Origin: Amia ocellicauda
Taxonomy: Eukaryota; Chordata; Actinopteri; Amiiformes; Amiidae
Assembly (NCBI RefSeq): GCF_036373705.1
Contig: NC_089866.1
Span: 21,056,501-21,120,500, forward strand
DNA length: 64,000 nucleotides
Reading direction: 5' to 3'
Positions 1 to 11,794 of this stretch are shown here, in pieces (the stretch's first letter is position 1; each line of letters begins with the position of its first letter). The notes beneath the pieces were generated by a model that was not told the DNA's origin, did not search any database, and worked only from the letters and a program-made list of their open reading frames with translations. The position numbers and the translations under genes are program-made.

Positions 1-3000
1 ATAGCAGGCCGGGGAGCTATTTATAGCACACATGAGCTAGCAGCTCCCACTCCCAGATCCCCCCCGAACGCACTGATGAGGCCTTCTGCGAGTCCGGAGC
101 TAAACGGGGAAACAGCAGGGAACCCCACTCTGCTTGATGTGAGAGCCCTCACTTGCAACACACAGTGAAATGACATCAATGAGTGATGATTTGAAAAGGA
201 AGTCATAATTAACCTTTTCTTATATACAACACAGCACACACGTGCACACGCACGCATACCCAGCTTGCACATCAGTAGTAAAGTTTTAATGGCATTACCC
301 TGACAAACTCTACCTTAGCTCCTATTTCTCCAAATGCATGGAATGCTACGTTAATATAGAACTGTTGAAATCCAGTTAGACATACAGCCAAATTTGTTAT
401 TGGTACCTTTACATTAATAGTAAAAATTTTATTTGTAATATATTCAGTGTTCAGATGACATGCTTCTGTAGCAAACATTCAAGAAATCAAATTATGTTGC
501 AGGGGTGACTATCAGTGCTATTGACCAACTGGCTATACCTTCATATAGGTTAAAAATAAAATACCATATGCCCAAGAATCATTTTGTTGATCCCTTGCCC
601 ACCCCACCTTTGAGTTAGCCATATAGCTTGACGTACTGTCTTGTCACCACTAGAGGGAACCAGGGGGAAGTTCTCAGTGGGGGCATCGTGCTCTATTACA
701 CTCAACATCTGTGCGCTTTGTCCTCACCCAATGGTAAAACCATCTTTAAAGAAGGGGCTATAGCTGACAAAGTGTTTCTGGAGATAAAGTTTAAAGTAAA
801 TCTTTGGAAAAAGATCAGCTGCTGTCATTGAACAATTGGGATCCATACAATGAAAGGATCCCTCTGTGGCTGAACTGTATAGCTACAAAAGCAAGGCAAA
901 AAACCTCCCTGCTGATGAATGAATGACTGAGCACATCCATTTCGAACAGCTGCTGCTTTTGGCATTCTCTATTTTTCCAATACTTTTGGTGCGAAAGAGT
1001 ACAACAAGAAGGGGGAAATAAAATCAAATGCAATAGGATATACAACATATAATGAATAAATAAAACAAATATAACTCATGATTCAGCTATGCTGTTAATC
1101 ACGTAATGAGGAAAATTAATTTCAAGAGAAGCACATTTGTTCTTGCAATTCCTTCCTTGCCCTGGGTGTGTGTGTGTTATTGCTATTGTTTCCACATTCC
1201 TTATCTCTCCTGGGTATCCAATCTTATCACTCCCACCCTGATTGCACACACAATAACCGTAGCCTGAGAAACACGCCTTGCAGGAATGACAGTGGAAAAA
1301 TGAAAGATCTATCCAACACTGACAAATTAATAACACACTCACTCATCGGTTGAATCTTATCTCAGAGCTGTGAAACCACAAATACTCCTTAACCTCCTAC
1401 AGCTCACAAATGGGATTGGGAGGCTGATAGTCACCAGCAAAAGTAAAATTAAATAAACAGAAGACTCACTATCACCCACTAAGGGGGGTAGGACAAACAA
1501 AACCAAATAAATCTTTCTGTTAAAAAATCCAGGTCCCCTGCTTTCTTAAATGAATGTGAAAAAGTGATGAAATTGAAAAAACAGAGTAGGGGGGAAGAGG
1601 CTGTTCTGGTTTTGCCATTCTACTCCTGCATTTTCATTTATTCTCATAGGCCTGGCTGCGTTTCCTTCCCTCTCCTATAAACTGTCTAAAGTCCACAGCA
1701 AGCCCCTAACCGGCACCTGCGATCAGAACAATGTACAGGGAACTTCCTTGACACCACTTTCATTCTACAGGCAGTTCGGTTGTATGCTGTCATTGTACTA
1801 GAATGACCAAGCAGGGGTCCCCTGTTACTGCCTAACTACCCCAAACTACTGAAAAGCTGTGATTTGCATTACAAAATTACCCACAAGGCAATTTCAATTG
1901 CAGTGATCCTGAAACACAAAACTTATTAACTGTGGTATAAATTAAGCATGGAGATTTACATTAAACCATGATGTAAACTGTGAGTAAGCATGGCAAAGCA
2001 AAATATAACAGTATAAACATGGGAAAACCATGCAAAACTGCAAATTTGTCCATAATTACTGTGCAAAATTAGTGATAAACGTCTACAAGACCCACTTATT
2101 CATCAAAACAAATGCGACTCCAGAAATGGGCTTTGAAAGAGGGGAAGGTCTTTTAAGGTTGGGGTTGTGAGCTGGATTTTATTTCTATGCCGTGATGTGT
2201 ACGCAGCAACATGACAGTTAGTTTATACTGTAACTCTACAGGGGAAACTTTAAACTGGCGACAGGAGTCACCTTCTAAGCATTCAAAGATAGACCCCATC
2301 ATAAGACTGTGGTGATGTCAAAATACTAATCAGTAGGCACAGCAATGCTGGGAAGCAGCAGCGGGGGGTAGTTACAGCTAGTAGTCAGGAGCTTGTTGAC
2401 ATGGGGAAATTGAAGCGGGCTGCAGGACACCCCTCAGAACTGCTTCTAAATTCCAACAGAGCAACTTGCTTTTTGAGAATGCAGACAGAGTAACAGGAAG
2501 GCACTAAATTTCCAGCTTGGAGAGCCCACGGGATCTGAAAGCTCCTTGGCGGTTCCGGCAGGAGTTCTGAGAACGTACTGGTAACAGCCCCCATTCCTAG
2601 GATGCCATTCTTCAAGAAACTGATGCTGTGGATTCCTGCTGTGCCCCTCGCTTGTGAGCTCCAAAACAAGCAGCCTGGGTCTGAATTACTGGGACCAGCT
2701 TTCCATGAAATGAAGAAGGAACAAAAACCTGAACTAAATCAAAGTGCATTCGCAAAGTAAAAAGGATAGGATTATAAAAGAGAGACTGACTACACAGTGA
2801 TAAAGATTACGTATGAATGCCATCTTGGCACATGACATCAAGTGCCCTTGAGAAAGAAGCCGATTTATAAGAAATGTATTTGTTTTGATGAGAGTCAAAT
2901 AAACTGACTAAACTTGTCTTGTTGCACATTTATTTTTATGGATTTACTGCAGTCTCCTAGTCAGTATTGTGGTCTCTTGCCATGAAATAATTAAATCAAG

Positions 3001-4033
3001 TCACCTAGCTGTAACTGCACTAGACCCCAGACCATAATCCCCAGTACAATCTATAGCATGCGAGTCCCAGATCATGTGCAAATACTGGTAGCACTGTAAA
3101 CAGCATAATTTCAGCCTTTGTTTTCATCTCCGCAGACCTTGCAACCCTGGAATTACGGAAGATGACACACGTGGTTCAACTACCGGTTTACGGTCGTATA
3201 TTTTCACCCAATGGATTCTGAAGCAGAACTGTACACATTAGATTCTTCTTGGTAACTGAATGCCATGATCTGAGGTCTGAGATGGTTCTGCTCTCCCTAG
3301 TCTATAAAAAGGCAGCATTAGTCTGAAGTGCAAAAGAGGCTGTGTCTTGGACAGGATCCCCTATGTAGATGCAAAAAAGTCAATTCATATGGGGAGCATA
3401 AGTCCCGTGTGCAGAGAGCGCAATCCTAATCAACATTAACTAGTTCCTTTTTTTTTTTTTCTCACATATTCCTGAATGTGAAAATCAAATTAGCCTGTCT
3501 GGCCTGTTGATATGTAGAGGAGAGTTTTGCATGATTTGTCAGAAGAGAGAATTTACTTCTGTCAGGTGGTTAACAGAGCCAGTTTGTTTAACGTTTGACT
3601 GGGCAGCGAGGGTATTACAAGTGAAAGGTGATAAATTAATCATGTTTAGATATTCCATGAAACGCCTTACAGAAGTTGCTCTTAAAGAGGCTGATATTCT
3701 GTCGAGTTGCATGGACAAATGTGAAGTTAAAATGTTGTTCGGTGATTTATTATACAGTTTAAATTTTATCTGTAGCCTTCTTTACTATAATTTCTGTATA
3801 TTAGCATTCATTTATGAAAATGCTTTTATGATTGGATCGAAAGTAGTAGGTGCAAGAATATATAAGTTGTAATTGTAGAGTAATCCTGAAAAACGTGAGA
3901 AAGAATAAAACAGTTTCCTTCACTAGTCCAGTACAATGCCACATCCTGATGCACAGAATCACAACAGTGCAGACATTGTTCTTTTAACTTTGTCATGAAA
4001 CACTATGTAAAAAATGACGCTCTTTATAGTGCA

Positions 4034-4064
4034 GGGACTGGGAGAGTGGGGTTGGGGTTAGGGG
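4034..4064 (+). other. G-quadruplex-like G-run cluster
   Basis: Five runs of three or four G (4034-4036, 4040-4042, 4048-4051, 4054-4057, 4061-4064) are separated by loops of 2-5 nt. This satisfies the usual G3+N1-7 rule for a potential intramolecular quadruplex. The last part contains a telomere-like GGGGTTAGGGG. Nothing in the sequence shows a function. Confidence 0.5.
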
Positions 4065-4793
4065 TCACCGGACCAGAAACACTCTCCACCACATAAACAT
4101 TCAAAGCATTCTCCTCAGACTGTTTTGACATAATTAAGTATTTTAGCGAAGGCAACTGCAGTGGCAGCACTCTACAGACGGCAGGCATCCCTCGAGCAAA
4201 TTATGTGTAACTAAAAGCCCCACAGTGGTTCTCCATAATCAAAAAGAGGCATACTAGTTATGTACACTAAAGAGCGGGACCCCGATGCCAGGCTGTGTGA
4301 TGACTGATGGTGAACATGCAGAGAGAGGGGTCTGGCCCACGCAGCCTCTCCCCATGCCAGACACCGGGCTCTCCACACTGCGAGAGCCGTCACCAGACAG
4401 CCATGTCACACTACCCCACATTGCACTTATTCATGGACCCAGCCTTGATTTATTTATGGGCTCTTTGAATCACAACTCTTCACATGTGGTTTGGAAGGTT
4501 TTAGTGTATGGCTTACATCCTGTGTATATAAATTAAAAATCATAATAAAAAAGGAGGCGGTTATGAAATATTACCATTTAACTGCTGATTTTTTGTTTTG
4601 TTTTTTCAACTATATGTCATATGGTTTAGGTTTAAACATTAATTTCATGCAATTCCAAATAAACGTATCCCCCTCCTACAGTCACCTAATGTCGCTCACA
4701 GAAAATACATTGATGTGGTTTCGGTTTTACAATTTCTTTCATTGGCATCTATCATACCCACATTTGCCGACTGTGCAATGTTTACTGACACAA

Positions 4794-4810
4794 ATATATA
4801 TATATATATA
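4794..4810. repeat. (AT)n microsatellite
   Basis: Uninterrupted alternating A and T for 17 bases inside an A+T-rich, non-coding stretch. Confidence 0.9.
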
Positions 4811-5203
4811 GGTATGGTACTAACAGGTAGATTTTAACAGGAGGGGAAGAGGGGTGAAATGTGTAAAGATAACATACTGTGTCATAAAACTTGTGACTCC
4901 CAGGCATTGTCGAGTTTATTTCTCCAATTGTGGTTCACACAACTAAGATATTACATTGCAGAGCCACCCATTCAGTCTTGACAATATGGATTATGGCAAT
5001 GCAGCTTTAAGACATGGACCCCATTTGTAAAGCTAACTATAGTTATTATTTTCATATAGATGCATTTACTTTTTCAAACATACCTTAAACTTCCAAATGA
5101 TCAGTAAATGCAGAGATTATTACATAGCCTAACAATTATATAATGTAAAAAATCTTTGCCATACTTCATTGGAGTACAAAATATCAGACCTTGATCCTAT
5201 ATA

Positions 5204-6038
5204 CAGTACTGTGTAAAAGTTTTTGGCAGGTGTGAAAAAATGCTGTAAAGTTAGAATGCGTTCAAAAATAGACATGTTAATAGATTATATTTATCAATTA
5301 ACAAAATGCAAAGTGAGTGAACAGAAGAAAAATCTACATCAAATCAGTATTTGGTGTGACCACCCCTAGCCTACAAAACAGTATCAATTCTTCTAGGTAC
5401 ACTTGCACACAGTCAGGGATTTTGTAGGCATATAGTGAGGTGTATGATTAAACAATTATACCACACAGGTGCTAATGATCATCAATTCAATATGTAGGTT
5501 GAAATAATCATTAACTGAAACAGAAACAGCTGTGTAGGAGGAATAAAACAGCCAAACTCAGCTAACAAGGTTAGGGAGGCATCTGATTGGCCCCAAATTT
5601 ATTCTGCAGCATGACAATGACTCCAAACATACAGCGACAGTCATTAAGAACTATCTTCAGCGTGAGGAAGAAGAAGGAGTCCTGGAAGTGATGGTATGGC
5701 CCCCACAGAGCCCTGATCTCAACATCATCGAGTCTCTCTGGGATTACATGACGAGAGAGAAGCAACTGAGGCTGCCTAAATCCACAGAAGAACTGCGGTT
5801 AGTTCTCCAAGATGTTTGGGCCAACCTACCTGCTGAGTTCCTTCAAAAACTGTGTGCAAGTGTACCTAGAAGAATTGATTTTGAAATAAAAGGGTGGTCA
5901 CACCAAATGTAGATTTTTCTTCTGTTCACTCACTTTGCATTTAGTTGATAAATATAATCTGTTAACATGTCTATTTTTGAAAGCATTCTTACATTACAGC
6001 ATTTTTTCACACCTGCCTAAAACTTTTGCACAATACTG
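5204..6038 (+). mobile_element. Tc1/mariner-like transposon, internally deleted
   Basis: The element runs from a left end beginning CAGTACTGTG to a right end finishing CAATACTG, each flanked by TA, the target duplication of Tc1/mariner elements. The inverted repeats are long: about 5204-5365 and 5890-6038 read as reverse complements over roughly 150 bp, with substitutions. Between them lies only the C-terminal part of a transposase. At 835 bp it is about half the length of a complete element (1.3-1.6 kb), so the N-terminal helix-turn-helix half is missing. It cannot be autonomous, but its ends could once have been mobilised in trans. Confidence 0.85.
5559..5912 (+). pseudogene. Tc1-like transposase, C-terminal fragment
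   Basis: An open frame ends at a TAG at 5910-5912, inside the right inverted repeat, as is usual for these elements. It shows the middle catalytic block (LQHDNDSKHTA, second D of the DDE triad) and the third block (WPPQSPDLNIIESLWD, with the catalytic E). It then has the conserved C-terminal stretch with ANLPAEFLQKL and VPRRID. The DNA-binding domain and the first catalytic D are missing: upstream of the catalytic block the frame runs straight into sequence near the 5' terminal region. This is a deletion remnant and not a host gene. The start given is only where the frame is still open. Confidence 0.8.
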
Positions 6039-6211
6039 TATATGTATTACACCAATAACAGATCCACCGGGTACCCCTTCATTAGGCTTAATATCAGCCA
6101 GTACCCCATTCTAGCCAACACACACAAAATGAAGCTAGGCCCCATCTACAGCTCCATGTGTCTAATAAGTCATTCATACACTGCTGTGGACAAATAAGGA
6201 TGTCAAGTAAT

Positions 6212-6716
6212 CAGTGTTGGGGGCAACATATTACAGTAATTACTTTGTAGTAATGAGTAATGTAACACGGTATGGTTCCAAAAGGAGTAATAAATATTAC
6301 AATTACTGATTAAATAATTCTCGTTACTGCATTACATATTGTAACGTTATGGCCTAGTTTCCATTATATTTATTTCAAACTACAAAGTTGCCTTTTGAAA
6401 AAAAGTTTTAATTTTTATTAATGACATTAACTGAAGCACTTGTTTTGCGGCACTATTTGTTAAACTAAATCTCTTATTTTAGAAAGGAGATGTGTAGTTG
6501 GACTTGTTCTGGGCCTTGATGCTAATGTTTAAGTGGCAATACAACTTTCCTGTGGTACTTTATTAAAACAACAAAAGATACCAGTATGTTTCTGTCATTA
6601 TTCGACAGCTTGTGTTGGTGTAACTTTTTACTTTTTTAGTAAGTTTTTCTTTTTCTTTTATGAGTAAAGAGTACAATGTAGTATATTACTTTTTGTGAGA
6701 AACGACCCTAACACTG
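6212..6716. mobile_element. hAT-like non-autonomous element (MITE)
   Basis: The left end reads CAGTGTTGGGGGC and the right end reads CCCTAACACTG, so the termini are inverted repeats starting CAGTGTT. The inner terminal parts (runs such as AGTAATTACTTTGTAGTAAT on the left and GTATATTACTTTTTGTGAG on the right) resemble the abundant fish repeat with alternating TTAC/GTAA words. The flanking octamers CAAGTAAT and CTAGTTAT agree at 6 of 8 positions, which fits a decayed 8-bp hAT target duplication. No transposase frame lies inside. The superfamily is inferred from termini and duplication length only. Confidence 0.6.
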
Positions 6717-6849
6717 CTAGTTATTAGGCCTGGCATACTTTATCTCCACTGCAACGATGTAAACATTCCCACACTTCCGCTTACATTTGAACTACGCCTG
6801 AATAGAACTTGCACTGCTTCTTGTACCTGACTAAAGCTTAAATCAAGTC

Positions 6850-6943
6850 AGTTAGGACTTATTATATAATGTACACTTTGCTCAATGTTTATTTAAACAT
6901 TGTACAAAAGAGCAAAGTGTACATTATATAATAAGTCCTAACT
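6850..6943. repeat. perfect 34-bp inverted repeat (hairpin)
   Basis: Bases 6850-6883 are the exact reverse complement of 6910-6943. The 26-nt loop contains a second, smaller palindrome (arms AATGTTTA and TAAACATT around TT, 6884-6901). A perfect stem of this length in an otherwise diverged region is unusual. It may be a small fold-back transposon or an inverted duplication. I see no clear target-site duplication at its edges. Confidence 0.9.
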
Positions 6944-9900
6944 GTAAAATGGGGTCTGGTAATATTTTGATAGATTATGCAGTTATCATATTTGCATATA
7001 ATGTAAAGACAGCCTGGTAAAGAAGGTAATTTGTGCAGGACTAAATTAGGTTTCTGTTTTTGTGTTCTTTTGCTTTCAAATGGTTAAAAATTAAATTAAA
7101 TGACCGTTTCCCTTTGATTACTTATCTGTTTGTGAGTCGTTATCAAGTGTGAAGCTTTCTTGATGGGTTTATCATCTTTTGCCATTTCGCTTTGGCCCTC
7201 ACCTGGGGTGGGACAATATCTCAAGTCAACTATTATTGCTTGCAGCCATGGCTGTACACTCATGGCTCACATTCAAGATGTCAAGAACATATTGAGTACC
7301 ATAATGCTTAGCCTATAACATGAATCAAATTATTGCATAGCATACCTAACCTATATTTCATATGAACCACTATTCAAGACCAATGAAACCACTGCAAAAA
7401 ATCTGATCAGAAGCTGACATTCTAATTATTAACAAAATGTGTATGCTGTAGTTGCTCTATCCTGTACTGTACAGTATTTTTGCTTATAACTATTGTTATA
7501 TTATACAATTTTCTTAATCATTACATTAGCTCATATCTGCACTATATTACTGTTCAGTTTCTTGCATGTGTATAATGCAATATTGTTTCTGAATGTAAGG
7601 TGCTTTGGATAAATGTATCACCATATAGTAGATGTATACTATGTACTATAGTTATTCAACTGAGCACAATTTTCTCCAGTGTTCACCAGGCACATTCTAC
7701 TAGTCAAAAGGTTTACATGGGCAAAACATTTCCATTCCCAGTTTTGAAGTGGTCCTGGTGTAGTTTCATCAAAGAGCCTAAAACTGGATTTTAGAGCAGA
7801 AGGGGGAAATTTACACCTAGACAGTCCAGCACAGTTATTTTTGAGAATACTTTTGAGAGGCTCTCCACTTAGAAAGTCCTGGTAATTATAGAGCAAACAT
7901 CCCAGTGAAGCTATTTCAAAATGTACATTCTGTAAAAGCCTCCTGCCAACCACCCCCACCCCCTTGCCATTGTAATTAAGCACTGCTGCTTTCTTTAGCA
8001 CAAAACAGAGACTCATGCTGATGTTGTCCAACTCTTTTCTGCTGTGTCTATCTGTTGAAACCATGCCCCTATGAAACCTCTGTCCAATAAAGCTGCCAAG
8101 AAACCACACAACACTGGGGACTGTTCTTGTGGCCGGTTTGACCCACAATGTGCATGAGTTCAAGGTACAAGGCTGCTAGGCATGAACATTAGCAGAAAAT
8201 ACTTTATTGTGTGTCAGTTCTCTTCTCCCACGTCCCACTCTGTTTTCTCAGGCAGCACTACAAGTTTAAAAGATATGCTTTGCCAAAATCACAGCTCCCA
8301 CTCCAGAGTGCGGTTAAAAGAACAGGGCCATGTCATGTCGTGCCAAGTGGTATGTACTCACAACAACCTGCAGACTCTTCTAATGCTCCTGGAGAAGTCT
8401 GAGTTCATTATAAATACAAAAGAACATATTGAGGAACATGATCTTATATTGGCTGTACTGTACACCAATGTATTACTTTGATAGCTAACATACATAAGAA
8501 TGGACATATTATTTAATTAATTAAATTAAATAAGTTCCTGCCAGAAATTACTCTGAACATTAACAAAAGCCCAGATTTCTCCATGAAAGTAATTTATTTA
8601 AAAGTTCATAATGGAGTGGGTGGAAGGGGTAGGTGTGCTTCACAACGTTTTAACTGTAAGGTTTGCCTAAGGCTTGAGAATTGTTAAACATAGTCCTTCT
8701 TATATGTTGGCACTCTGCTGAAAGTGTACTAAGTAATTATCTCTCTGGAAGACTAAAAAAACAACTGTAAGTAGTTGTAATGTTAAGTCAGATTAGTTTG
8801 TTTAAACAACACTATCCCAAAATTATAAGATTTTCTTTTCCCCCCTAACACTGTTACACATTCCGCAATCAAAGGCCAGATTAGTTCCAATTCAGTTTAA
8901 GCACAGACAAATGCACGACGGGAAATATTACCTTATTCGGACTGTAATGTCTCTTGCGCTAAACAAAATAAGAATTCCTGCAAAGTTAAAATGGCTTTTT
9001 TTTTTTCTTTGCACAAGATTGACAAATTATGACTTTGCTATTTCTCTGCACAAGCACTGCTTGATGCAAAACAGATGGTAACCTTACTTGCAAATGCCAC
9101 TTTTAAAAGCAATGGAAAAAATAATGTTTGGAAACAATTTACTCCCCCCCCCTCCCCCAACAAAACTAGCTGATTATGGTTTTCTGGAATAAATAACACT
9201 GTGCAATCCTAACCACTGCCAATTGACTTTATACTAGGAAGCACCAGCTAGCAAGAAAATGGGCAACTCTCTCAATATTTTACTCAATCCACTGCATATT
9301 GGTAGCTGGGCAGGATGTCACTGGGCCTTAAATACATCAATGAAAACAACAGAAGGTATACCTGAATAGATGCCACAGTACATCAAATTGCTTGAAAAGA
9401 CAATACAGATTAAAAAAGAGATTGCTTCCCACATGTTCCAGCAAGAATACTGGTTGACTAGATAGTTGTTCAAATCTTCTGGTGTCAGTCATGGAGGATT
9501 AGGCAGGGATTCAGTCCTTTGACTGTAGGTGGAGAAGTACTTAAGTAATTGCAAATAGCTGGTAATAACATATCTGTATATCTTAAGTATAAACTGGAAA
9601 AACCAAATCTAGGGCTTTGGGTGTGGTTCCTTGTAGCAGCTTGTGAAATGTGAGAAGAAAAAATAAGAACAAACAACCACATCAAAGCAGTTTAAAGATG
9701 ACTGGCCATTTTAGGGTTTATTATTGCTTGGTGTATCTGGTTAAAGATGAACCCTTTCTCTGCACACAAACCAAACAAATACATATGATTCATAGCACCA
9801 GACACAACAGAAAAGCAATATTTACAATTATTTGTGTTATTGCCAATTCAATTGCTGACTGAATTACAAACCTTCTGGCCAAGGTAGCCAGGCAAAAAAA

Positions 9901-10060
9901 ATATGTTTCTCTTCATTTCATGTGTCCTGATTTTTTATTAATTTTATTTTATTTCATCCTTTCCCACCAATAAATATGCTGTTACCCTCTGTAAAAATTG
10001 TGGCTGGCAAATATACTCTGTGCTGTCAACATTTTGTGATCCACCTAATCTATACTGTCA
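6944..10060. other. gene-free stretch with repeat debris
   Basis: No supported gene. A 174-codon open frame on the minus strand (7639-8163) has no recognisable domain and is best treated as chance. The words around 7585-7617 (AAGGTGCTTTGGATAAATG) resemble the 3' tail of a common fish SINE/LINE family, but the match is short. A T-run at about 8997-9006 and a C-run at about 9144-9157 are the only other low-complexity features. Confidence 0.5.
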
Positions 10061-10263
10061 AACTATTTCTGTATATTATAATTATAATTACTATTATTTA
10101 TTGCTTAACAGAAGCCCTTATCCAGGGCGACTAACAGTTTACACAATAAGTATTACAAAAGTACAGTAATACAGTACATATACAATACAATTTAAGCATT
10201 AAAAACTACTGTAGTACAATCAATACAAAATACAATAAGCAAACTATCAAGTGCAGATGTAAT

Positions 10264-10955
10264 GATCAGCCATAACATTCTGACCACCTGCCTAATATTG
10301 TGTCGGTCCCCCTTTTGCCGTCAAAACAGCCCTGACCCGTCGAGGCATGGACTCCACTAGACCTCTGAAGGTGTGCTGTGGTATCTGGCACCTAGACGTT
10401 AGCAGCAGATCCTTTAAGCCCTGTAAGTTGTGAGGTGGGGCCTCCATGGATCGGACTTGTTTGTCCAGCACATCCCACAGATGCTCGATTGGTTTGAGAT
10501 CTGGGGAATTTGGAGGCCAAGTCAACACCTTGAACTCGTGATTCATCAGACCAGGCCACCTTCTTCCATTGCTCCGTGGTCCAGTTCTGATGCTCACGTG
10601 CCCATTGTAGGCACTTTCGGCAGTGGACAGGGGTCAGCATGGGCACCCTGACTGGTCTGCGGCTACGCAGCCCCATACGCAACAAACTGCGATGCACTGT
10701 GTGTTCCGACACCTTTCTATCAGAACCAGCATTCACTTTTTCAGCAATTTGAGCTACAGTATCTCGTCCGTTGGATTGGACCACACGGGCCAGCCTTCGC
10801 TCCCCACGTGCATCAATGAGCCTTGGCCACCCATGACCCTGTTGCCGGTTCACCGCTTTTCCTTCCTTGGACCACTTTTGATAGGTACTGACCACTGCAG
10901 ACCGGGAACACCCCACAAGTGTGGTCAGTGGTCATAATGTTATGGCTGATCGGTG
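10264..10955 (-). mobile_element. Tc1-like transposon, deletion derivative
   Basis: The ends are inverted repeats around GATCAGCCATAACATT (left, from 10264) and its complement (right, to 10955). The right end is followed by TA. The left end has a few extra or changed bases before GATCAG, so its exact border and TA are uncertain. The transposase runs on the minus strand and has lost both its N-terminus and its central part. At about 690 bp it is far shorter than an intact member, and it is inserted into an older dispersed repeat. Confidence 0.82.
10292..10916 (-). pseudogene. Tc1-like transposase with central deletion
   Basis: Reading leftwards from 10916, the first frame has a helix-turn-helix-like region (GCSRSAVVSTYQKWSKEGK), a GRDTVAQIAEKVNAG segment and the first catalytic block (VAWSDESR). 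A second frame takes over near 10535-10540 and continues with FKVLTWPPNSPDLKPIEHLWD, the third catalytic block. It ends in the conserved tail RRVRAVLTAKGGPTQY. The middle block with the second catalytic D is absent, and the join changes reading frame. The junction sits in CACGAGTTC, where the two ends appear to share a few bases. The transposase is non-functional. Confidence 0.85.
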
Positions 10956-11240
10956 TAAGTCCTAGGTATGTGCTGAAGGGAGGGGGGGCGGCATATGAGA
11001 AGGCACAGTAAAACAGTAGAAGTTCTAACAATATATAAGTATGCAGGAGCATAAGGAAGCATATTCATATAAAGTGCTCAGAAGAATAAACTGCTATATT
11101 ACAGGTACAGTGTGAACAGATATGTCTCAAGTAATCATCAGAACGTGGTCAGGTCCTCCTGACCTCTGTGGGAAGGTCATTCCACCACTTCGGGACAAGG
11201 GTATGAAAAGGATATTTAAAACAAACAGCTGAATATCAAA

Positions 11241-11794
11241 ATAATGACCTAAAGAGTTATTCTTACAAGTAGTTTGCGATCGATTCTGATGGGAATTGAG
11301 TGTTCTAAGGAGTTTTCAAAAGACCTCTTGACAGTTTAATGAATAGCAAATCTAAAAGTAATTTGTTAATTTGAGAAGTGCTTTTTACTTTATTAAAAGG
11401 ATCTTCTATTTAATCATAGGCTACACCCTTAGCTTAATTCCCTCCTCGACATTACCTTGTGAAAGGGTATTGCAAAGATGATACTGGAAGAAATACTGTT
11501 ACTCAGAAGACTTTTACTTTCTTTTCTGCAATCTGTATTATGTAAATGTTTAAAAAGTACGGAAGCGTATTATGGTCCAGAGATTCCAAGTTAATATTAT
11601 CTGGGGCTTCTGTAAAAAATAAATGAATGCTCTAATCTAGTTATATTTTGGAACAAACAACCCACCCACCCCCCACACACACAAAAAAAGCACTCCCTAC
11701 ATGGCCATAATACAATTCCATAATAAAAAGATGGAAAGCAATAAGGAAAAGGAAATACACAATTCATAAAATTGGGATAATGTGAAAAAGAAAA
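11241..11794. other. non-coding stretch between repeat and channel relic
   Basis: A+T-rich, with no coding signal. The block at about 11660-11690 is rich in C and A (CCCACCCACCCCCCACACAC) and is simple sequence. Confidence 0.6.

Larger units (their letters stand above)
1..5203. other. gene-free stretch, left edge
   Basis: I see no recognisable coding sequence here. The longest open frame (3507-3872, 121 codons) is A+T-rich, matches no family I know, and has no splice or composition support. The stretch holds a short T-run (about 3449-3461), a G-rich quadruplex-like motif at 4034-4064 and an (AT)n run at 4794-4810. The first ~150 bases are somewhat more G+C-rich than what follows, but I could not assign them to an exon. 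Confidence 0.6.
10075..11240. repeat. dispersed repeat interrupted by a Tc1 element
   Basis: The left part (about 10090-10258) carries GAAGCCCTTATCCAGGGCGA followed by an A+T-rich run that includes TCAATACAAAATACAAT. A related block recurs at about 60838-61010, with GGCGCTTATTCGGTGCGACT and the same TCAATACAAAATACAAT word. The right part (about 10958-11240), including GGGAAGGTCATTCCACCACT, looks like the continuation on the other side of the Tc1 insertion. The CTTATCC-GGGCGACT motif is common in fish interspersed repeats. I cannot name the family. Confidence 0.5.

Noticed and set aside
7639..8163. 174-codon open frame on the minus strand
   Set aside because: No recognisable domain, no splice context, and nothing that sets it apart from the flanking non-coding DNA; long chance frames are expected in 64 kb.
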